Source of the DNA: an uncultured Aquimarina sp.
GTDB lineage: Bacteria; Bacteroidota; Bacteroidia; Flavobacteriales; Flavobacteriaceae
Reading direction: 5' to 3'
Length of the DNA: 64,000 bases
Assembly (NCBI GenBank): GCA_947489685.1
Contig: CANLEM010000004.1
Span: 1 to 64,000, forward strand
The position numbers and the translations under genes were made by a program. This document shows, in pieces, positions 44,762 through 52,925 of this stretch. How positions within the stretch are numbered: position 1 is the stretch's first letter; the number at the start of each line of letters is the position of its first letter. The notes beneath the pieces were generated by a model. It made no database searches, had not been told where the DNA came from, and saw nothing but the letters and a program-made list of their open reading frames with translations.

Positions 44762-46611
44762 GAACTTAAGGTTAAATTTGTTTTGGCACTACAGATACAT
44801 GGTAAAATGTATCCTTGATCACGTTCATTTTTTAATAATGCGATTTCTTCAATGGTATTCCATACAACTTCTCCTTCATCAAGCTTTAATTTACAGGTAC
44901 CACATTGTCCCATTCCGCAAGCGTATGGAATTTCCTTTTCCTCTCTCATTGATGCTTCAAGGATTGTCTCTGAGCAATCTGCAGAAAAGGATATTTTATT
45001 TTGATGTATTACTGAGGTTATAGTATGCTTTTTCCCCGAAAGTTGCTTTGTTTCAAAAGAAAACTCTTCCGTAATGATCTGATGATTTGCAATTCCGATT
45101 TTTTGTAAGGCTCTTTTTGAGGCGCTCATCATTGGTGATGGGCCACAAACATAACATAACACATCATTGTTTACATGCTCTAAATACTTATACTGCTTTT
45201 CTTCTGTTAATACATCTAACGCTACTATACAATTAAATTGATTTGGATATGACAATGCTAACATATCAATATCTTTTTTAAAGATGATATCTTTATCACT
45301 TTTACAACCATAAAGTAAGGTTACATGAGTGCTTGACGTTGTTAAAACAAATTTTAGAATGGAAAGTAACGGCGTAATTCCGCTACCGCCCGCAATTAAA
45401 ATTAAGGAAGTATGTATCGTTTCAGGTAATACAAAATTACCATAAGGTCCGGCGACCTGTAGTTTATAATTCTCTTTTACTGTATCCAGTAAGTGATTAG
45501 ATAGTTTACCGTGAGTAACACGTTTTACTCCTATAGAAAGCTTGCCAGTAGATGGGTTTTCACATATAGAATAGCATCTTCTGATCAATTGGTTTTGTAC
45601 ATAATCTGAGACCACAACATATTGCCCTGCTTGAAAAGTGAAAGGAATAGTATCCAGGTTTTTAAATGTAATTTTTATAGAATCGTGAGTCTCTTTGAAC
45701 ACATTTTCTACCTCCAGGATATAACTCCATTTTTTTCCGGTAAGCAAGTCGGTATAAGTATTTTTCTTTTGCATTAGATGAGCATCCTGATCCCTAAAGC
45801 CCTCTATAGGAGATTTATGACTTAAAAGTTCTTTCTCGTAATCCAAAAAGCAACTTTTATATTTATAAAATGGCACTCTTGGGTATAAATGATGCATCAA
45901 ATGATAACTTTGATATAATGATACCAATTCGAGTCCCGGAATCGTGATTACTCTTGTATTATGATACTTTCCTGTATTATGATGAGGATAATGCGGTATC
46001 CAGTCAAAAGAAAATGCCAAGATTGGCGCGGCAATCAACGCCGATATGATACATACATATAATAATGCTTGTCCTTCGCCAATAAGAATCAGGGTTGTTA
46101 TTAGTGCAATTACAAAAAGGGTAAAAAGAATCGATTGCCCGCGAATTGATTTCATTGCCGGATCATTTTTACTGTCTTTACCAAGAGTTAGTCCAAAATA
46201 ATGGGCAATTAATGTTGTACATCTAAAAAAGATAGAAAAAGCGTTAGATCCATTTACATAATTATCAGGATCTTTTACGGGGTCATTGGTATGTGCATGA
46301 TGACGAAGATGGATAACCACAAAAGCACAATACGGAAACATTAAAAAAAGTGAAGATATCCAACCCAATATTTTTTCAATACCTACAAACGATTTTACTC
46401 CTCCAGAAATATTACCATGACATGCTTCGTGCGCTATTGTAAACATACCATACGCCAATGAAGCTCCAATGCACGAAGTCCAACCCCAGAATAATCCATT
46501 TTTATAGGCTAACCACAAAAAACCATATCCTATTAAGAGGCCAAAAAACAAGAATAGGGTTGGCCATGCCACCTTTCCTGTATATTTTTGCCATACTGCT
46601 TGATTTTTCAT
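44758..46611 (-). CDS. Fatty acid desaturase fused to FNR-type reductase and 2Fe-2S ferredoxin
   Basis: A 617-residue self-contained desaturase. Residues 1-300 are the membrane desaturase domain with His boxes HEACH (61-65), HLRHHAHTND (101-110) and HHLYPRVP (near 250). Residues about 305-530 form a ferredoxin-NADP+ reductase-like module: FAD-binding RRCYSICENPS and NAD(P)-binding AGGSGITPLLSIL and CYVCGPSPMM. The C-terminal 80 residues are a plant-type 2Fe-2S ferredoxin with CGMGQCGTC and a distal Cys. One chain thus carries electrons from NAD(P)H to the di-iron site. The lipid substrate is unknown. It is the first gene of an operon with the GMC oxidoreductase, and a TetR gene is divergent. 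Confidence 0.9.
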   Translation of the reverse strand: MKNQAVWQKYTGKVAWPTLFLFFGLLIGYGFLWLAYKNGLFWGWTSCIGASLAYGMFTIAHEACHGNISGGVKSFVGIEKILGWISSLFLMFPYCAFVVIHLRHHAHTNDPVKDPDNYVNGSNAFSIFFRCTTLIAHYFGLTLGKDSKNDPAMKSIRGQSILFTLFVIALITTLILIGEGQALLYVCIISALIAAPILAFSFDWIPHYPHHNTGKYHNTRVITIPGLELVSLYQSYHLMHHLYPRVPFYKYKSCFLDYEKELLSHKSPIEGFRDQDAHLMQKKNTYTDLLTGKKWSYILEVENVFKETHDSIKITFKNLDTIPFTFQAGQYVVVSDYVQNQLIRRCYSICENPSTGKLSIGVKRVTHGKLSNHLLDTVKENYKLQVAGPYGNFVLPETIHTSLILIAGGSGITPLLSILKFVLTTSSTHVTLLYGCKSDKDIIFKKDIDMLALSYPNQFNCIVALDVLTEEKQYKYLEHVNNDVLCYVCGPSPMMSASKRALQKIGIANHQIITEEFSFETKQLSGKKHTITSVIHQNKISFSADCSETILEASMREEKEIPYACGMGQCGTCKLKLDEGEVVWNTIEEIALLKNERDQGYILPCICSAKTNLTLSS

Positions 46612-46645
46612 TAAGTAAATGATTAAGTTTGAAGTTGAAATAACT

Positions 46646-46675
46646 ATCGAACTATTTAATCAAATATAGTTCGAT
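46646..46675. promoter_or_regulatory. Probable TetR operator (10-bp arms)
   Basis: atcgaactat (46646-46655) and its exact reverse complement atagttcgat (46666-46675) surround a ten-base spacer. The palindrome overlaps the -7 element of the desaturase promoter and the expected promoter of the divergent TetR gene. Confidence 0.75.
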
Positions 46676-46691
46676 TTTTGTAAATTACCAA
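46661..46691 (-). promoter_or_regulatory. Promoter of the desaturase-GMC operon
   Basis: Minus strand: TTG (46689-46691), 20-base spacer, then TATATTTG (46661-46668), a full match to TTG-N17-23-TAnnTTTG. The predicted transcript start is near 46655, inside the palindromic operator, 44 bases from the start codon. Confidence 0.72.
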
Positions 46692-46693
46692 AT

Positions 46694-47293
46694 ATGGGAA
46701 GAAAATCTATTTCTAGAAACAGGAAGGAAAAAAACAAAAAAGTAGAAAAATGGACGCAGGCAATATTGCCAAAATTGAAACAGGTTGACTTAGGCAATCT
46801 AACTATGGACGATCTTGCTATTTTAATGAACAAGAGTAAGTCTACTATTTATCAATATTTTACTACCAAAGAAGAGATTTTTGAATATATCACCGAAGTA
46901 CGAATAAGCAAGTTGTACGAATACAAAAATGAAATCACTCAAGAAATTGTACAACTTGATTATCAATACAGTACCTTGGTTACTATTCTTACCGAGGGTG
47001 CTAAAGATATCTCTGCGTTTTATCTAAGGCAACTACAAGAGTATTACCCAACGGCATGGAAAATTATAGAAGACTTCTTATTTGCCCTGTTAGAGGATTT
47101 AAAGCAATTCTATATTTTTGGTATAGAAAGCAAACAATTTAAGCCTGTTTCTACGGAGCTACTCATTAAAATGGATGAATTTTTTATCCTGAGGTTGATT
47201 ACTGATGATGCCTTTTTTAATCAAAGTAAAGAAACATTGGAGTCGACTATAAAAGATTATATGTTCTTAAAATTTGAAGGATTAATGAAATAA
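46694..47293 (+). CDS. TetR/AcrR-family transcriptional regulator
   Basis: A 199-residue regulator. The N-terminal HTH spans about residues 18-65, with DDLAILMNKSKSTIYQYFTTKEEIFEYI matching the TetR recognition helix pattern. The remainder is a helical ligand-binding and dimerisation domain. It is divergent from the desaturase-GMC operon with a palindrome between them, so it most likely represses that operon and itself, possibly sensing a fatty acid or acyl-CoA; the ligand is inferred only. Confidence 0.9.
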   Translation: MGRKSISRNRKEKNKKVEKWTQAILPKLKQVDLGNLTMDDLAILMNKSKSTIYQYFTTKEEIFEYITEVRISKLYEYKNEITQEIVQLDYQYSTLVTILTEGAKDISAFYLRQLQEYYPTAWKIIEDFLFALLEDLKQFYIFGIESKQFKPVSTELLIKMDEFFILRLITDDAFFNQSKETLESTIKDYMFLKFEGLMK

Positions 47294-47294
47294 A

Positions 47295-48161
47295 TCAAAG
47301 TCTTAATTCTTCCTGCTTTTCGGTAAGTCTAAAACCCGCAAATACACCATATCCATCTTCTCCAATAATATTGCTAGGCGGTATAATTGGTCTAAAAAAA
47401 GGATCGCCATCATCAGATCTTCTGGAGTTTATAAAATTTGCTTTTAAGGTTCCATGAATCAACTCATCTACATGGGCTACTTTTGTCACAACTTCAAGTC
47501 CATCATCTGCATTAAAAAAAACCAAGCCATTAGAAATAACAGGAAACCCATCACCAGTAATGTCGGTTGCGAATCTTTGTAAATCAAAAAAAGAATTGGC
47601 AAATACTTCGTCAGGTAATCCTACGGGTTTATATTGAGCTCCTACAATATAAAAGTTGTTTGTACCTGTGATATCGGTAAACTGAACTCTAAGATTCTGT
47701 CTTCTTTCACCAAACTCATCAATTCTAAAACCCAAAGAAGTATTTATCTCTTCAACCTTTTCTGTAGGAACGGTACATGTTGCTGTAAACTCTTTTCCTT
47801 CAACCAAAACACTTAACGTATACCTTTTGCCTGGTTCTATAGCAAATAAATTAGATGATATTACATATCTCCGTAATGCGTCATCATATATTAATTCTAT
47901 CTCGGTGTCATCTTCATTTCCTATAGTTACAACAGCATCCTTAATAATCAGATTATCTTCAATTCCAGATTCGAAACCAAGATTTTCATCAAAAATAGAT
48001 CGAGTTTCCGAAACCGAAACTTTAATTTGTTCCTCTTCCGGAGAAATAAACCCATAAATAAGAGTTAACTCTTTTCCATCGGGTTGCCGTATCTGATCAT
48101 CTACAAACTCTGTACATCCCGAAAATATTAGTATGACAAAAAATATGATATAGTATTTCAT
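47295..48161 (-). CDS. DUF4249 lipoprotein, cassette B
   Basis: A 288-residue lipoprotein (signal ending IFSGC, lipobox Cys16). The DUF4249 family pairs with TonB-dependent receptors in Bacteroidetes and probably sits on the outer membrane. Typical features: an N-terminal LTLIYGFISPEEEQIKVSVSETR beta segment, ATCTVPTE near 130, FRPIIPPSNI and the C-terminal DGYGVFAGFRLTE. It lies 11 bases after the STN-containing TonB receptor and is the last gene of the island. It is a homologue of the cassette A lipoprotein at 52020-52922. The ligand handled is unknown. Confidence 0.88.
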   Translation of the reverse strand: MKYYIIFFVILIFSGCTEFVDDQIRQPDGKELTLIYGFISPEEEQIKVSVSETRSIFDENLGFESGIEDNLIIKDAVVTIGNEDDTEIELIYDDALRRYVISSNLFAIEPGKRYTLSVLVEGKEFTATCTVPTEKVEEINTSLGFRIDEFGERRQNLRVQFTDITGTNNFYIVGAQYKPVGLPDEVFANSFFDLQRFATDITGDGFPVISNGLVFFNADDGLEVVTKVAHVDELIHGTLKANFINSRRSDDGDPFFRPIIPPSNIIGEDGYGVFAGFRLTEKQEELRL

Positions 48162-48172
48162 CGGTACTATTT

Positions 48173-50815
48173 TTAAAATTTTAGATTATAGTTAAATGAA
48201 GGCACAAACAGGAAAACATACCCTTTACTTAACACTCTTCTATTATTCTGAACATCTGCATTTTCTACTGTATAAAAGAAAGGGTTTTTTCTTGCATATA
48301 CATTATAAAAAGAAAAACCCCAGGTTCGTTCTCGTTTACGTTTTGTGGTCTTATGAAATTGCACTCCCAATACTAACCTGTGAAAATCTTCACCTTTAAA
48401 ATTGTTCTTTTCATCATTAAAAACAAACAGACCTGGCGTGCTTCCATCTCCAACAGGAAAATCTATCGTAGGATCAATACCTGTTGTATTCGGTACATTA
48501 AAATTAATTCCCGAAGAAAATACCCAGTTTGCAGATAGTGTTGTTCTTTTATTTGGTTTTTTGGGTCTATCCAATTTATAAACGGTCACCAAAGAGATGT
48601 CATGTCTTCGATCAAAACGATCTCTAAACCTTCTGCCTTGATTTAATTCGTCGAATTGTCTTTCGGACCAAGATAATGTATATCCCAGCCAACCAGTAAG
48701 TTTCCCTCTTTTCTTACGCAACAAAAATTCTGATCCATATGCCCACCCCTGGCCTGTTGTCAAGCCATTTACAAAATCAACCGTTTGGATCGAGTTCGCT
48801 ATGTTTGATAAATCATTTATAGTGGCAAAAGATGCCCCTTCTTTAAATTCAATAATATCATCCATTTTCTTATAGTAGGCTTCTACCGTTGCTTCATACA
48901 TGTCTTCACCAAAATCCTTGGCCAAGCCTAATGCCACTTGTTCCGATAGTTGAGGCTTTAGCCCATCTGTAGAAGATATCCATAAATCTGTAGGTAGTCC
49001 TAATCCACTATTTGATAATCGATGAATATATTGGTTCATTTTTGCATACGAAGCTTTTATTGCTAATGAAGGTTTTAAGCGATAAGCTACTGAAAATCGT
49101 ATCTCAGGTTTAAAATACACCTTTGACTTATGCTGAAAATAACTTAATCGCAATCCAGGATTGACGCTTAATTTTTCGTTAACCTCCCAGTTATCTTCAA
49201 TATACAAGGCACTTTCAAAAGTTTTGATTTTTTGAGTGTTAGAAATATCAACATCTTCGCTATCTCTAATAGTAATTGCTTTTGGAGTAAAATTGTGATA
49301 GGTAGAAAGCATACCAAATTTTAAGGTATGACTGGGAGTGGGATAATAATTAAAATCCAATTTTAAGCCATAATCATCTATTCCTGAATTAGAGCTATTA
49401 AAAGACGTATTATCAATGTTACTATCAAATCGTTCATTTTTGAATCTATAGTTGCTAAATATTAAGGATGTATTAGAAAAGAGTTTATTATTAAATTCAT
49501 GGTTCCAACGTAATGTAGAAGTGATATTACCCCATTGTATTTTTTCATTGGTTTTATCATTCACTCCTTCACCTTCAGTCCTTATTTTACTTTTATATTT
49601 GTCTTCTCCAAAATACAAACTCCAATACAGTTTGTTTTTTTCATTAAAAACATGATGGATTTTTGTGTTTATATCACTAAAATTATAACTAATATCATTA
49701 TTACTTTCTAAAAAAGGACGAAACAACAAATCTAGATAGGTTCTTCTGCCACTTAATACAAATGAAGTTTTACCTTTTTTAAGAGGTCCTTCTAGCATAA
49801 AAGAAGAGGAAATAAGGCTTAAATTCACATTTCCTTTTAGTTTTTCTTTATTTCCGTTCTTCGTATCTATTTTTACTACCGAGGATAATCTACCTCCATA
49901 TCGCGCAGGAAAACCGCCTTTAAACATCTCAACGGTTTTAATTGCATCACCATTGAAAATAGAAAAAACACCAAAAAGGTGATTTGAATTATATACGATT
50001 GATTCATCTAAAATAATGAGGTTTTGATCCGGAGTTCCACCTCTTACATAAAACCCAGCAGAACCTTCATTACCAGACTGAACACCCGGCAATAACTGTA
50101 AGGTTTTGACAGCATCTTTTTCTCCAAAAATAGCGGGGGTATCCTCTATTACCGCTGGAGTAATACTTTCTGAACTCATTTGCGTAGTCTCACTCTTTAA
50201 AGAACCGCGATCAGAATTTATTACAATTTCGTCCAGATATTGTGTGTCGGGTTCTAAAATAAAATTTAGAATAACATCTTCTTTAAAATCAATATTTTTG
50301 GTAATAGCCTTATATCCAACAAAGGTTATTAAAACCTCGTGTTTACCTTCGGGTACAGACAGAGAATAAAAACCATAATCATTACTAATAGTTCCTATAC
50401 TTTGTTCTTTAATATATATCGAAACGTTACTTAAATATTCCTGACTACCTTTTTCAAAAGCATATCCGCTAATCGTATATTTTTGAACTCTTTTGTAAAT
50501 CAATAGTTTTTTACCCAAAACTTTAAAGCGATAAATTTTAGAAGGAAACAATACCCTAAGCACCTGATTAAGGGTTTGGTTACTAGCATTAATCGATTTT
50601 TTTTGAGATAAATCTATTGAATTGCCCGAATAACTGGTAGTAAATTCGAATTTACTTTCTAGCTCTTTAAGAATATCGGCTATAGGGATATTTTCTCTAA
50701 CCAGGTTTAATTTTTTATTGAGAATAGTTTGTTGCGCATAACTACTTAAGGGTAATAAAGTAATAAGTATAAGCCACCTTTTTACCATGTTCATCTTTAC
50801 AATTGAATCAAACAT
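48173..50815 (-). CDS. TonB-dependent receptor with N-terminal STN domain, cassette B
   Basis: An 880-residue outer-membrane receptor; the start may be the Met at residue 8 or 10, which gives a cleaner signal peptide ending SSYAQ. After the signal come an STN (secretin/TonB N-terminal) domain at about 38-100 and a carboxypeptidase-regulatory-like beta-sandwich at about 112-195. The plug follows at about 215-330 (PAIFGEKDAVKTLQLLPGVQ, FYVRGGTPDQNLIILDE) and then a 22-strand barrel ending in FNYNLKF. STN domains transmit ligand binding to a FecR anti-sigma factor. The upstream gene here is a full-length FecR, 38 bases away, which fits. The plug resembles receptors paired with DUF4249 lipoproteins. 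Substrate unknown. Confidence 0.92.
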   Translation of the reverse strand: MFDSIVKMNMVKRWLILITLLPLSSYAQQTILNKKLNLVRENIPIADILKELESKFEFTTSYSGNSIDLSQKKSINASNQTLNQVLRVLFPSKIYRFKVLGKKLLIYKRVQKYTISGYAFEKGSQEYLSNVSIYIKEQSIGTISNDYGFYSLSVPEGKHEVLITFVGYKAITKNIDFKEDVILNFILEPDTQYLDEIVINSDRGSLKSETTQMSSESITPAVIEDTPAIFGEKDAVKTLQLLPGVQSGNEGSAGFYVRGGTPDQNLIILDESIVYNSNHLFGVFSIFNGDAIKTVEMFKGGFPARYGGRLSSVVKIDTKNGNKEKLKGNVNLSLISSSFMLEGPLKKGKTSFVLSGRRTYLDLLFRPFLESNNDISYNFSDINTKIHHVFNEKNKLYWSLYFGEDKYKSKIRTEGEGVNDKTNEKIQWGNITSTLRWNHEFNNKLFSNTSLIFSNYRFKNERFDSNIDNTSFNSSNSGIDDYGLKLDFNYYPTPSHTLKFGMLSTYHNFTPKAITIRDSEDVDISNTQKIKTFESALYIEDNWEVNEKLSVNPGLRLSYFQHKSKVYFKPEIRFSVAYRLKPSLAIKASYAKMNQYIHRLSNSGLGLPTDLWISSTDGLKPQLSEQVALGLAKDFGEDMYEATVEAYYKKMDDIIEFKEGASFATINDLSNIANSIQTVDFVNGLTTGQGWAYGSEFLLRKKRGKLTGWLGYTLSWSERQFDELNQGRRFRDRFDRRHDISLVTVYKLDRPKKPNKRTTLSANWVFSSGINFNVPNTTGIDPTIDFPVGDGSTPGLFVFNDEKNNFKGEDFHRLVLGVQFHKTTKRKRERTWGFSFYNVYARKNPFFYTVENADVQNNRRVLSKGYVFLFVPSFNYNLKF

Positions 50816-50853
50816 TCAAGAATATTTTATTGCAATTATAAAGAATGTTTTTT

Positions 50854-51852
50854 TTATGAACTACAATCTCCTCCCTTAATAAGGATACGATTTGCTCCAA
50901 CTTTTTCATAGGTAATATCAAATAATACAGTAAGTGTTTCTAAAATATCATCCAAGGATTCATTTTCAAAGACCGATGTTAATGTGCAATTTTTCAATTG
51001 CGGGTTTTCAATTACGAGTTCAACATTATAAAATTGTTCAATATCGTTAACTACATTGCTCATAATGACATCTTCAAATTTCAGTACTTTTGATTTCCAA
51101 GAAATAAAATTAGGATTATCATTCTTTTGTTTAAGCAATTCGCCATTCTCTTTTGCCGTAACTTTTTCACCCGGGCTCAGAATTTCCTGATTTCCATCAG
51201 CAGTAAATTGCACTTTACCAGTAATTAAAACAAGTTTAGTTTCTTTAGTTTTTATATCTGCTTTTAAATTAAAAGATGTACCCAAAACTTTAGTTTCGGT
51301 ATTATTAGCAGTAACAATAAATGGTTTTTCTGGGTTTTCGGTAACCTCAAAAAAACCTTCTCCTTGGAGTTGAGTAGCTCTGGTTTTTCCTTTAAAGCTT
51401 TTTTTATAGGTTAGTTCACTACCCGCATTTAACCATACCACCGATTGATCAGGTAGTATAAACTTATTTTCTTCTCCCGCTTGGGCAATTAAGGTTACTT
51501 CAGTATTAAAGTTGGCAAAATACATCCCGACACCAAAAATAATTGCAATGGATGCTGCTATTTTTAGGATGTTCGAATTCCACTTTTGTTTGGGTTTCGA
51601 GTCCGTAGAATTTATTTTTTTTGAAGAAAATGCACTCCATTCCTGATCAACATCTATAGCATCAAAATCTGCTATCTCTCCTGAAGCATCCCAAACTTGT
51701 TTAATTTCTTCAAAATAAGCTTTATTTATTTCAGATTGGGCAATCCAATCGTTCACAAACTTTCGTTCATCTTCTTGCACATCATCTTTTAAATAACGTG
51801 TTATTATTGGTAATATCTGATCTTCCTGTTCAATATTCATATTCAAAATCAA
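50854..51852 (-). CDS. FecR-family anti-sigma factor (full length), cassette B
   Basis: A 332-residue single-pass inner-membrane protein. Residues 1-85 form the cytoplasmic sigma-binding part (IITRYLKDDVQEDERKFVND, EEIKQVWDAS), the TM helix is at about 94-113, and the periplasmic FecR domain spans about 120-215 (AGEENKFILPDQSVVWLNAGS). A C-terminal DUF4974/STN-like domain (about 255-325) completes it. It normally receives the signal from a TonB receptor's STN domain and controls an ECF sigma factor. The only ECF gene nearby is at 55628-56248, so it may share that sigma with the mini-FecR or act on a distant one. Confidence 0.92.
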   Translation of the reverse strand: MILNMNIEQEDQILPIITRYLKDDVQEDERKFVNDWIAQSEINKAYFEEIKQVWDASGEIADFDAIDVDQEWSAFSSKKINSTDSKPKQKWNSNILKIAASIAIIFGVGMYFANFNTEVTLIAQAGEENKFILPDQSVVWLNAGSELTYKKSFKGKTRATQLQGEGFFEVTENPEKPFIVTANNTETKVLGTSFNLKADIKTKETKLVLITGKVQFTADGNQEILSPGEKVTAKENGELLKQKNDNPNFISWKSKVLKFEDVIMSNVVNDIEQFYNVELVIENPQLKNCTLTSVFENESLDDILETLTVLFDITYEKVGANRILIKGGDCSS

Positions 51853-52019
51853 AATCCGGTTCTAAAATAGCAAATAAATAATATATGTCCTGATCATGTT
51901 TACTTTAAAATAGTAAAGCCCTTTTCTTTTTGTATTATAAATGATTCTATTTATGAACCAAATTATTTGTCATTACCTCATAAAACAAGAGGAAGTTAAA
52001 ATATCAGGTTCTTTTACTT

Positions 52020-52922
52020 CTAAAAAGTGATTTCTTGTTCTGTTAACTGATACCCTGCAAAAACACCAAATCCATTTTCACCTTCTATATTTGTTGGTGC
52101 TATAACAGGTTCAAAAAAGGGATCATCTTCATTATAATCATTTAAAAATGTAGCCCGTAAAGCATCGTATAATATCTCTTCTGCATTTGCCACTTGTACA
52201 TTCGCTTTACTACTTTGAGAATCAAAAAATTCGTTAAAAATACCATCTACGGCAACAATAGAGTTTTCTCTATTACTATCGGTAGTAAATTGTTCAAACT
52301 CAAAATCCACATCAGTAACACTATCTTCTCCACTACTAAATGTTTGCGTTACCTTTGCTCCTACAATGTAAAAATTTCTTTTATCTGCTATATCATCAAT
52401 TTTTAATTTGAGTTTTTTGTTCCCAAAAGAGTCAACATCGTTATTATTTGTTATTTCACTTTCTATATTCTCTACCAACTCTGCTGGTATAACGCAAGAT
52501 GATTTATATTCTTTCCCTTCTGCTGTTACGGCTAGAAAATATTTTCTACCGGGTAAAATAGCTAAATCTGCCGCGGGCACCTCATAGCTAAACGAGGTAT
52601 TTGAGTACGTAAGAGTTACTTGATTATCGTTTTCATCTGTAATCGTTACCGTGGCATTGTTAATTACTAAATCAACATTGTTTGTGACTGTACTCTCTGC
52701 TCTCGATTTAGATTTAGAAATTTGCACCTTCAATGTAGTATCTTGTGGTGATAAATATCCATTGATTACCACAAATTGCTCTTTTTCTAATAAGTCACTG
52801 GCATCTACACTTGTTTCACAACTAAGAAATGTAACCCACAAGGATCCCATTAGCAGGTATTGAGAGTATTTCATTAATCTCTTTGTGTAATTTTTTAATG
52901 AGTTTGATTCGATTGATTTCAT
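52020..52922 (-). CDS. DUF4249 lipoprotein, cassette A
   Basis: A 300-residue lipoprotein with a long basic n-region before the hydrophobic core and lipobox LSC (near residue 34). DUF4249 features match the cassette B protein: FVVINGYLSPQDTTLKVQISKSK, SSCVIPAELVENIE, EPVIAPTNIEGENGFGVFAGY. It lies three bases after the STN-less TonB receptor and ahead of the full-length FecR by 167 bases. The two DUF4249 proteins probably serve as receptor-associated outer-membrane lipoproteins; partner specificity is inferred from position. Confidence 0.88.
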   Translation of the reverse strand: MKSIESNSLKNYTKRLMKYSQYLLMGSLWVTFLSCETSVDASDLLEKEQFVVINGYLSPQDTTLKVQISKSKSRAESTVTNNVDLVINNATVTITDENDNQVTLTYSNTSFSYEVPAADLAILPGRKYFLAVTAEGKEYKSSCVIPAELVENIESEITNNNDVDSFGNKKLKLKIDDIADKRNFYIVGAKVTQTFSSGEDSVTDVDFEFEQFTTDSNRENSIVAVDGIFNEFFDSQSSKANVQVANAEEILYDALRATFLNDYNEDDPFFEPVIAPTNIEGENGFGVFAGYQLTEQEITF

Positions 52923-52925
52923 GAT

